From NCBI GenBank assembly GCA_036163455.1, contig JAYZKL010000020.1, positions 1-13,402 on the forward strand: a stretch of DNA of 13,402 nucleotides, given 5' to 3'. Source of the DNA: GCA-2701705 sp036163455. GTDB lineage: Bacteria > Pseudomonadota > Gammaproteobacteria > GCA-002705445 > GCA-002716945. A program made the position numbers and the translations under genes. Of this stretch, positions 7,371 through 12,767 are shown piece after piece; position 1 is the first letter of the stretch, and each line of letters starts with the position of its first letter. Below the pieces are notes generated by a model, which was not told the origin of the DNA, searched no databases, and saw only the letters and a program-made list of their open reading frames with translations.

Positions 7371-8637
7371 TTTTTATTAATTTGATTAGGCCAGAAGTAT
7401 TACCATTGCTCATAATTAGTATTTTATCAATTTCTCCTTTTATTTTTCTAATATAGCTTGATATTTCCTTATCTGTGGTAAAAGCATTAATATTTCTAGA
7501 TTTATTATCATGAAACTTAACCTTAGACTTTTGGTCAAAATGAATAATAGAGTAATCAGACCTTCCTAATGCTTTATATAATTCAGATGAGTGTGTCCCT
7601 CGAATCATTGAGTTAGATCTAATTTGACAAATCGCAAGAGTTTTTTTATTAGGTTTAGCATTTTTCAAAGCTATTATTGAACTTAAAATTGCGGTAGGGT
7701 GATGAGCAAAATCATCATAAACATCAATTTTCTTAAACTGACCCACATATTCCATTCTTCTCTTTACTCCTTTAAAACTTTCTATAGATTTATATATACT
7801 TTCAATCGATAAAGATAGTTTTTTACAAGCAATTATAGATAATGCAATATTTTTAAAATTGTGATTACCTAAGAGAGTAGTTCTAAATTTTGGATTTTTC
7901 CAATAATTATTTTTTAAAGCAATTAATTTTGACCATACACCTTCAGACAATAATCGTTTAATATTTTTATCAGAATCATTGTATATAATATAGCCATTTC
8001 TTGGTATCGTTCTTAATAATTGATGAAAGTTTTTAAGAATATCATCTATATTGTCAAAGATATCTGCATGATCAAACTCAATGTTGTTTATCAAAAGAAT
8101 ATCAGGCTTGTAATGAATAAATTTTGATCTTTTATCAAAAAAGGCTGTATCATATTCATCTGCTTCAATGACAAAGTATTTTGATTTTGTTAAATTAGCA
8201 GGTTTCTTAAAACCAATTGGCTGTCCACCAATAAGATAGCTTGGATTAATCTTATTTGATTTCAAAATATGCGTTATCACTGATGAAACTGTAGTTTTTC
8301 CATGAGTACCTGATATCGCTATAACTTTTTTATCAATAAGTATATTTTCCTTAAGCCATTGAGGCCCTGATATATATTTAATTTTTGATTCTAATAGTTT
8401 CTCAATTATAGGCATACCTCTTGACATTACATTGCCAACAATAACTAAATCGATTTTATTATTTAGAACTTTTGGATTATATCCCTTAGAAAATTTTATT
8501 TTATTTTCCTTCAAGACAGTTTTCATTGGATCAAAAAAATTTTTATCGGAACCGGTTACATCATGTCCTTTCTGCTTCGCTAGAATTGCTATTCCAGCCA
8601 TAAAAGTTCCTGATATTCCTAGAATATGTATTCTCAT
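7354..8637 (-). CDS. mpl: UDP-N-acetylmuramate:L-Ala-gamma-D-Glu-meso-DAP ligase Mpl
   Basis: Mpl attaches recycled tripeptide to UDP-MurNAc in an ATP-dependent cytoplasmic step, returning cell wall fragments to synthesis. The 427-aa protein has the Mur ligase order. The N-terminal UDP-binding domain begins MRIHILGISGTFMAGIA and includes SGPQWL (90-95). The ATP loop GTHGKTT is at 110-116. Next come VIEADEYDTAFFDKRSKF and NNIEFDHADIF in the central domain, and YDDFAHHPTAI with QIRSNSM in the C-terminal domain. EADEYD and FFDKRSKF distinguish Mpl from MurC. It is somewhat shorter than E. coli Mpl (457 aa). The ATG is joined to the upstream membrane gene as TAATG (1-bp overlap). Its recycling partner AmpD is encoded at 3017-3559. 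Confidence 0.96.
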   Translation of the reverse strand: MRIHILGISGTFMAGIAILAKQKGHDVTGSDKNFFDPMKTVLKENKIKFSKGYNPKVLNNKIDLVIVGNVMSRGMPIIEKLLESKIKYISGPQWLKENILIDKKVIAISGTHGKTTVSSVITHILKSNKINPSYLIGGQPIGFKKPANLTKSKYFVIEADEYDTAFFDKRSKFIHYKPDILLINNIEFDHADIFDNIDDILKNFHQLLRTIPRNGYIIYNDSDKNIKRLLSEGVWSKLIALKNNYWKNPKFRTTLLGNHNFKNIALSIIACKKLSLSIESIYKSIESFKGVKRRMEYVGQFKKIDVYDDFAHHPTAILSSIIALKNAKPNKKTLAICQIRSNSMIRGTHSSELYKALGRSDYSIIHFDQKSKVKFHDNKSRNINAFTTDKEISSYIRKIKGEIDKILIMSNGNTSGLIKLIKNVVQK

Positions 8638-9164
8638 TAAATTAAAATTTGTAGAACAATTAACATTACTGAACCAACTATCATACTATAAAGAAATGAA
8701 ACACCAAGTCCAAAAACCATGCTTTTATCTAACGCATGTTTAAAAATAAACCCATTAATTAACCATGTGTATATTGTAACAACCATAATTAACAAAACTA
8801 TGAGGTTTTTGTCATAGTCAGCAATAATGCTAATCAATGTGGTCAAAAAACCAACTATCGCATGAATTCCTAATATTGCGGTGCCCACTTGCAAATAACG
8901 AACTTTATACTGATCAACAGTATCTGAAGCTTTGTCTTTAATATTTAAACTTAATTGTACAAAAAGAAGAGTTACTCCAATATATACTAAAGACAATAAT
9001 ATCTGGTGACCGTAACTAAATTGGATGGACGGGTCTGATGGAATTAAAGAAATCAAAATATTAATAAGAATAACAGAATTTAGTAGGTTTGAATCCGTAG
9101 GTAAATCCTGCGGGCCTTTTGAAAATTTTAATATATCAAAAAAAATTGCCAAATTATTAAACAT
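8637..9164 (-). CDS. Unknown five-helix inner membrane protein, first gene of the mpl operon
   Basis: I do not recognise a named family. The 175-aa protein starts MFNNLAIFFDILKFSKGPQDLP, a short amphipathic N-terminus with a GPQDLP motif (17-22). About five hydrophobic segments follow, at 27-43, 52-72, 91-114, 120-140 and 150-173. There is no signal peptide cleavage site, no cysteine and no obvious catalytic motif. The ORF stays open upstream to 9326, but that extension would overlap the confident methyltransferase gene by 117 bp and is polar and atypical, so I chose the internal ATG at 9164. The TAATG junction with mpl suggests co-translation and perhaps a link to cell wall recycling, but that is guilt by association only. 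Confidence 0.75.
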   Translation of the reverse strand: MFNNLAIFFDILKFSKGPQDLPTDSNLLNSVILINILISLIPSDPSIQFSYGHQILLSLVYIGVTLLFVQLSLNIKDKASDTVDQYKVRYLQVGTAILGIHAIVGFLTTLISIIADYDKNLIVLLIMVVTIYTWLINGFIFKHALDKSMVFGLGVSFLYSMIVGSVMLIVLQILI

Positions 9165-9169
9165 AATAG

Positions 9170-9178
9170 TGCTATAAT
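9170..9178 (+). promoter_or_regulatory. Extended -10 promoter for the PmtA-type gene
   Basis: TGCTATAAT is a perfect extended -10 element (TGnTATAAT). Transcription would start near 9185, giving a leader of about 25 nt that contains the Shine-Dalgarno at 9199-9202. A TTGCCA at 9146-9151 is too far upstream (21-nt spacer) to be a standard -35, but extended -10 promoters tolerate weak -35 boxes. Confidence 0.55.
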
Positions 9179-9198
9179 GAAATCTATAACTATCTATT

Positions 9199-9202
9199 AG
9201 GA
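9199..9202 (+). promoter_or_regulatory. Shine-Dalgarno supporting a TTG start
   Basis: AGGA lies 7 nt before TTG at 9210-9212. It is one of the few clear ribosome binding sites in the window. Together with the typical family N-terminus (MDQxxxxxSY) beginning at this TTG, it fixes the start of the methyltransferase. Confidence 0.65.
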
Positions 9203-9209
9203 TAACATA

Positions 9210-9833
9210 TTGGATCAAAACTCTATAATTAAATCTTATAAGCGGGTCTCCAGTTTTTATGATATGACATTTGGTCAAGTTTTCCGTCCAGGTCAAAAAA
9301 CTGTAATAAGTAAAATGGATTGCCAACCATCTGATTCAATTCTTGAAATTGGAATTGGAACAGGTTTATCTTTTAAATATTATCCAGATGAAACAAAAGT
9401 TATTGGTATCGATATATCTCCTGATATGTTAAAGAGAGCTAAAGAAAAAATAAAGAAAAGAAAGTCAAATGGAAAGTATATTTCAGAAATGAATGGTGAG
9501 CAGTTATCTTTTGCTGATAATTCTTTTGATAAAGTAGCTGCAATGTATGTTATCTCGGTAACACAAAATCCCCAAAAACTCTTACAGGAAATGAAAAGAG
9601 TTTGTAAGCCAGATGGTGACATATATATAGTAAATCATTTTAGTTCTGAAAATGATGGATTCCTAATAAAAATATTTGAAAAGGCATTAATGCCAATCAG
9701 TAAAGTACTTGGCTGGAAACCTTACTTCCCTATTTCAGAGTTTGAAAAATATGCTGGCCTTGATATTAAAGAAATTTCAAAAGTAAATATATTTGATTAT
9801 TGGAATATAATCCACGCCGTAAACAAAAAATAA
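9210..9833 (+). CDS. pmtA: PmtA-type phosphatidylethanolamine N-methyltransferase
   Basis: This 207-aa class I SAM-dependent methyltransferase resembles bacterial PmtA, which methylates phosphatidylethanolamine stepwise toward phosphatidylcholine at the cytoplasmic membrane. The N-terminus MDQNSIIKSYKRVSSFYDM with FGQVFRPGQK is typical. SAM motif I is ILEIGIGTGLS (44-54) and the acidic residue binding the ribose is Asp68 in IGIDISPDML. AAMYVISVTQNP (110-121) is the post-motif region, and VNHFSSEN (141-148) with LGWKPYFPI (167-175) matches the C-terminal signature of Rhodobacter-type PmtA. It starts at TTG. It is a single-gene unit with its own promoter, divergent from the mpl operon and convergent with grxD (11 bp gap). 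A ubiquinone/menaquinone or generic methyltransferase is a less likely alternative. Whether it makes mono-, di- or trimethylated lipid cannot be read from sequence. Confidence 0.82.
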   Translation: MDQNSIIKSYKRVSSFYDMTFGQVFRPGQKTVISKMDCQPSDSILEIGIGTGLSFKYYPDETKVIGIDISPDMLKRAKEKIKKRKSNGKYISEMNGEQLSFADNSFDKVAAMYVISVTQNPQKLLQEMKRVCKPDGDIYIVNHFSSENDGFLIKIFEKALMPISKVLGWKPYFPISEFEKYAGLDIKEISKVNIFDYWNIIHAVNKK

Positions 9834-9844
9834 TATAATCTCAA

Positions 9845-10174
9845 TTAGTTTTTTACAGCCGTATCGATCATCTTTTTTAATTCACCAGAATTAAATAAAT
9901 CAAGAGTAATATCGCAACCACCAATTAATTCACCTTTTATATACAGCTGAGGAAAAGTTGGCCAGTTTGCAAAATTAGGCAACTCTTGCATAATTTCTTG
10001 ATCTAGAATGATATTTACATATGCAAATTCATGCCCACATTGCTTAAGCGCTTCTACAGCTTTCGAAGAAAAACCACACATTGGCATATCTGGGCTTCCC
10101 TTCATATAAATAATTACAGGGTTCTCTGTTACTTGTTGTTTTATTCTATCAATAGCTGAGACTTGTTTGTTCAT
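9845..10174 (-). CDS. grxD: Monothiol glutaredoxin, Grx4/GrxD type
   Basis: The 109-aa CGFS glutaredoxin (E. coli GrxD 115 aa) binds a bridging [2Fe-2S] cluster with glutathione as a dimer and acts in Fe-S cluster delivery and iron signalling, often with a BolA protein. Landmarks are VIIYMKGSP with Lys25, the active motif MPMCGFS with Cys33, NWPTFPQLYI with the cis-Pro, and GELIGGCDI. The gene starts 11 bp after the asnB-type gene and lacks a clear Shine-Dalgarno, so it is probably read from that transcript. Fe-S clients are encoded in the window (IlvD, QueH), though none is adjacent. Confidence 0.96.
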   Translation of the reverse strand: MNKQVSAIDRIKQQVTENPVIIYMKGSPDMPMCGFSSKAVEALKQCGHEFAYVNIILDQEIMQELPNFANWPTFPQLYIKGELIGGCDITLDLFNSGELKKMIDTAVKN

Positions 10175-10185
10175 ATATTGATAAA

Positions 10186-11979
10186 TTATATTATAGTGTT
10201 TATTTCGTCAACATTAATTTGAAACCATCTCTCAAATAATGCAAGGTGCCATAATTTATTACCGTTTAATTTGGTAAGATGCTTGTTTGGGTTTCTTAAT
10301 AAAGTTTCAATATTTTTAGAATTAAAAACCCCTCTTTTTGTACATGAATCTGACAGCAAAATATCTTTCATGTAATCTAGGAACTTATTTTGAACAATTT
10401 TTAATGGAGGCACAGGAAAATAGAATTTTTCCCTGTTAATAAACTCATCAGTGAAAAACTTTTTTGCAATTTTTTTAAGATGGTGTTTTCCGCCATTCAT
10501 AATTTTTAATTCTGAAGGGATTTGAAGCATGAATTCAACGAGACTAATATCTAAAAACGGCACTCTGGTTTCTAATCCCCATGACATTGTCATACTATCA
10601 ACTCTTTTAACTGGATCATCTATAATTAGTGTTGATAAATCAATTCTCAAAACTTTATCTAAGAAACTTAAATTTGTGTTTTGTTTTTCAAAAAGAGACT
10701 TTATAAGAGCACTACTATAATTATCAGAACAAAGCGTTTCACTTATAGTTTTACAAAAATCAGTGTGATCTCTATCAAAATAATTCATGCTAAATTTTCT
10801 TAGATTGCTAGATTCTAGTTTTTCCATTTTTTCATACCAAAAATATCCTCCAAAAAGTTCATCAGCTCCTTGCCCACTTAGAACAACTTTTTGTGTTTTT
10901 GACACTTCTTTGCCTAACAAAAAAAATGCTGAAGCATCTTGACTAGCCATTGGCTCTGGCATACATGAAATCACTTCGTCCAGATTTTCAAATAACTCAT
11001 CTTCTGAAAGAAAAATTTTTTGATGGGATGTATTGAATTGTTCAACAATTTTGTCTGAAAAATGAAATTCATCACCACCTTCATTTTCGATACTTGGGAA
11101 TCCAATTGAAAAAGTATTAATATTAGAATTACAGTGTTTGGCTGCAATGGCAGTGATTAGGCTTGAATCTAATCCACCAGACAGTAAAACACCAACAGGT
11201 ACATCAGAAGTGTTTAATCTTTTTTTTATCGATAGCGCTATCAATCGCTCTATTTCCTCTAAAGCATCTTCTTCTTTAATAGAAGAATCTAAATTTATGT
11301 GATTAAATGAATAATATTTTTTATTTTCTGTTTTTCCATCTAATGTAATCGTTAAATTGTGCCCTGGTTCTAGTTTGTTTATATTTTTAATTATTGTTTT
11401 TGGAGCAGGAACCACAGAATGCAAAGTAAATTGATAATGTAAGCTAGTTTTATCTATTTCTATTTGATTATTTTGTGAATTAATTAGTGATTTAGTATTT
11501 GATGAGAATCTAAAAAAATTATCATTTAACGTATAATATAAAGGCTTTATACCTAGCCTATCTCTTGATATAAAAAAAGTTTGTTTATTGGTATCATAAA
11601 TACAAAATGCAAAAACACCATCAAAATGATTTACACATTCCTCTCCATAAAAATGATAACTTTTCAAAATAACTTCAGTATCACCATCTGAAAAAAAAGA
11701 ATATCCTTCCTTTTTCAATCTATTTCTTAATTCTTTATAATTGTAAATCACCCCATTAAAAACAATTGTTAAATTTAATGAATGATCAGTCATAGGCTGA
11801 TGCGATTTTTCCGTAACATCAATAATAGATAATCGTCTATGACCTAAGAAAATTTGATTATGGAAGAATAATCCTTCGTTATCTGGACCTCTTCTAGCAA
11901 TAGTTTCAACCATTCTTTTTGAAGTCTCTCGATTAACCCCTCTATTATCAAACCTTATTTCTCCACAAATCCCACACAT
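10186..11979 (-). CDS. AsnB-family amidotransferase, N-acetylglutaminylglutamine amide (NAGGN) type
   Basis: The 597-aa protein has an N-terminal class II glutaminase domain with nucleophile Cys2 (MCGICGE), RRGPDNEG (29-36), GHRRLSIID (46-54), FNGVIYNY (74-81) and SDGDTEV (97-103). A C-terminal synthetase domain follows, with the ATP pyrophosphatase loop SGGLDSS (267-273) and SGQGADELFGGY (368-379). Glutamine ammonia is transferred to an adenylated carboxylate. FNSIGF-like and GGDEFHFSD (301-309), EPMASQDASAFFLL, DDPVKRVDSMTMSWGLETRVPFLD and FPVPPLK resemble the Pseudomonas-type amidotransferase that makes the osmolyte N-acetylglutaminylglutamine amide. They differ from E. coli AsnB, which has SGEGSDE. 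The usual partner, an acetyltransferase/ATP-grasp NAGGN synthetase, is not in the window, so plain asparagine synthesis or another amidation stays possible. grxD follows after 11 bp. Confidence 0.85.
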   Translation of the reverse strand: MCGICGEIRFDNRGVNRETSKRMVETIARRGPDNEGLFFHNQIFLGHRRLSIIDVTEKSHQPMTDHSLNLTIVFNGVIYNYKELRNRLKKEGYSFFSDGDTEVILKSYHFYGEECVNHFDGVFAFCIYDTNKQTFFISRDRLGIKPLYYTLNDNFFRFSSNTKSLINSQNNQIEIDKTSLHYQFTLHSVVPAPKTIIKNINKLEPGHNLTITLDGKTENKKYYSFNHINLDSSIKEEDALEEIERLIALSIKKRLNTSDVPVGVLLSGGLDSSLITAIAAKHCNSNINTFSIGFPSIENEGGDEFHFSDKIVEQFNTSHQKIFLSEDELFENLDEVISCMPEPMASQDASAFFLLGKEVSKTQKVVLSGQGADELFGGYFWYEKMEKLESSNLRKFSMNYFDRDHTDFCKTISETLCSDNYSSALIKSLFEKQNTNLSFLDKVLRIDLSTLIIDDPVKRVDSMTMSWGLETRVPFLDISLVEFMLQIPSELKIMNGGKHHLKKIAKKFFTDEFINREKFYFPVPPLKIVQNKFLDYMKDILLSDSCTKRGVFNSKNIETLLRNPNKHLTKLNGNKLWHLALFERWFQINVDEINTII

Positions 11980-11991
11980 ATACTAAGCCCT

Positions 11992-11997
11992 ATTATA
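11992..11997 (-). promoter_or_regulatory. Candidate -10 box for the asnB-type gene
   Basis: A perfect TATAAT on the minus strand sits inside the palindrome TATTATAATA (11991-12000), 12 nt before the ATG. It would give a leader of only a few nucleotides, and I see no good -35 at 16-18 nt. An AGGG lying about 9 nt before the ATG would fall at the very start of such a message. Weak call. Confidence 0.3.
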
Positions 11998-12019
11998 ATA
12001 TTTTTAACTTATGATAGAT

Positions 12020-12039
12020 TAAACAGTCTACATCATTTA
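12020..12039 (+). repeat. Copy B of the 20-nt element shared with 3571-3590
   Basis: The reverse complement of this segment matches 3571-3590 at 17 of 20 positions, with AACAGTCTA as the core on this strand. It is in the same orientation relative to the 12078 gene as copy A is to ampD, and it overlaps the left half of the dyad at 12024-12051. A TATGAT (12010-12015) just upstream could be a -10 box placing the element at a transcript start. Confidence 0.4.
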
Positions 12040-12051
12040 TGATGATGACTG
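12024..12051 (+). promoter_or_regulatory. 28-bp inverted repeat, operator- or hairpin-like
   Basis: The dyad is CAGTC (12024-12028), two mismatched bases, CATCAT (12031-12036), TT, ATGATG (12039-12044), two mismatched bases, GACTG (12047-12051). The arms pair at 11 of 13 positions around an axis at 12037.5. It ends 3 bp before the TATAAT at 12055-12060, covering the -35 region, as an operator would. If transcription starts upstream it would instead be a 5' leader hairpin. Confidence 0.5.
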
Positions 12052-12054
12052 AAT

Positions 12055-12060
12055 TATAAT
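12055..12060 (+). promoter_or_regulatory. Candidate -10 box for the membrane gene at 12078
   Basis: Perfect TATAAT, with transcription expected near 12067. No good -35 hexamer lies 16-18 nt upstream because that space is taken by the inverted repeat at 12024-12051, consistent with a regulated or activator-dependent promoter. A start near 12067 would leave barely enough leader for the GAGG at 12069-12072. Confidence 0.4.
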
Positions 12061-12068
12061 TATTACAT

Positions 12069-12072
12069 GAGG
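12069..12072 (+). promoter_or_regulatory. Shine-Dalgarno deciding the start at 12078
   Basis: GAGG (extending to GAGGTGA) lies 5 nt before ATG 12078. The in-frame GTG at 12072 overlaps this site, so the ATG is the better start. Confidence 0.65.
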
Positions 12073-12077
12073 TGAAT

Positions 12078-12695
12078 ATGAATCCTTTACTTTCTATAAA
12101 AGGCACAATAATAACCGGTTTTATCTTAACAGTTGTTTTATTATTAGTTTTTGGTGGTAATGCACCATTAGATGGAGCAACACTCTTAAGATGGTTTCAT
12201 TACTTGTCAGGTATAACTTGGATTGGATTATTATATTATTTTAATTTTGTTCAAGTTCCTGCAATGGCTGCAGCTACTGCCGATAAAGATCCTGGTCCAG
12301 CAGCTATTGGAAAATACGTAGCTCCATTAGCACTTCTATGGTTCAGATGGGGCGCTGTGGTTACTTGGATTACAGGTGCAGCTTATCTTGCACATGCAGG
12401 AAGGTTTGTGTCTGCTTTCACTCTCTCGAGCGGAGATATTGTAATAGGTTTGGGGGCTTGGCTAGGTACAATTATGCTCTTCAATGTCTGGGTATTAATA
12501 TGGCCAAACCAACAAAAAGTTCTTGGTATGGTTCCAGCCACTGATGAAGAAAAAGCCCATGGCAAAAAAGTAGCTTTACTTGCTTCCAGAACAAACACCG
12601 CTTTGAGTATACCGATGTTACTGTTTATGGGAGCTTCTCATAACTCAGCAGCACTTGGCTTAGCAACTGTTTCAAGTTATATATTTATAATTTAA
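12078..12695 (+). CDS. Urate-oxidase-N-terminal-type membrane protein (PuuD membrane domain only)
   Basis: This 205-aa integral membrane protein resembles the N-terminal domain of membrane urate hydroxylase PuuD. The full enzyme is about twice as long and carries a C-terminal cytochrome c domain. Here there is no CxxCH motif and the protein stops after the membrane domain. Hydrophobic segments lie at about 8-26, 36-58, 82-104, 120-142 and 170-187. Signature stretches are LLRWFHYLSGITWIGLLYY (with His41), LLWFRWGAVVTWITGAAYL and IMLFNVWVLIWPNQQKVLG. Homologues are sometimes mislabelled antitermination protein NusG; there is no NusG domain. Function is unknown; conserved Trp and His residues would allow heme or quinone binding, but that is speculation. 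It is a single gene with its own upstream dyad and promoter and is closed by the terminator at 12708-12739. Confidence 0.82.
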   Translation: MNPLLSIKGTIITGFILTVVLLLVFGGNAPLDGATLLRWFHYLSGITWIGLLYYFNFVQVPAMAAATADKDPGPAAIGKYVAPLALLWFRWGAVVTWITGAAYLAHAGRFVSAFTLSSGDIVIGLGAWLGTIMLFNVWVLIWPNQQKVLGMVPATDEEKAHGKKVALLASRTNTALSIPMLLFMGASHNSAALGLATVSSYIFII

Positions 12696-12707
12696 AAGAG
12701 TAACATA

Positions 12708-12739
12708 AAAAAACCTAACCCATCTGGGTTAGGTTTTTT
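12708..12739. terminator. Bidirectional Rho-independent terminator
   Basis: A perfect inverted repeat of A6-CCTAACCCA, a TC centre, and TGGGTTAGG-T6. The G/C-containing stem is 9 bp (12714-12722 with 12725-12733), flanked by an A run on one side and a T run on the other. It therefore ends both the plus-strand membrane gene (stop at 12695) and the minus-strand porin gene (stop at 12768). It is the only clear terminator in the window. Confidence 0.93.
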
Positions 12740-12767
12740 ATTTAGTAACGTTTCAGACGTATTTTAT

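Noticed and set aside
9165..9326. N-terminal extension of the membrane protein gene up to an ATG at 9326 on the minus strand
   Set aside because: It would overlap the well-supported methyltransferase gene by 117 bp and encode a sequence unlike the membrane domain. The internal ATG at 9164 gives a normal protein.
10186..11979. Plain asparagine synthetase AsnB as the primary name
   Set aside because: The synthetase domain motifs (SGQGADELFGGY, DDPVKRVDSMTM, FPVPPLK) fit the NAGGN amidotransferase branch better than E. coli AsnB.
12072..12077. GTG at 12072 as start of the urate-oxidase-N-type gene
   Set aside because: The GTG lies within the Shine-Dalgarno GAGGTGA. The ATG at 12078 is correctly spaced from GAGG.
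12383..12598. Open frames within 12338-12598 on both strands
   Set aside because: They are shadows of the membrane protein gene, with no ribosome binding site or recognisable protein.
12078..12695. Antitermination protein NusG label
   Set aside because: Homologues carry this name in databases, but the protein is a multi-pass membrane domain with no NGN or KOW region.
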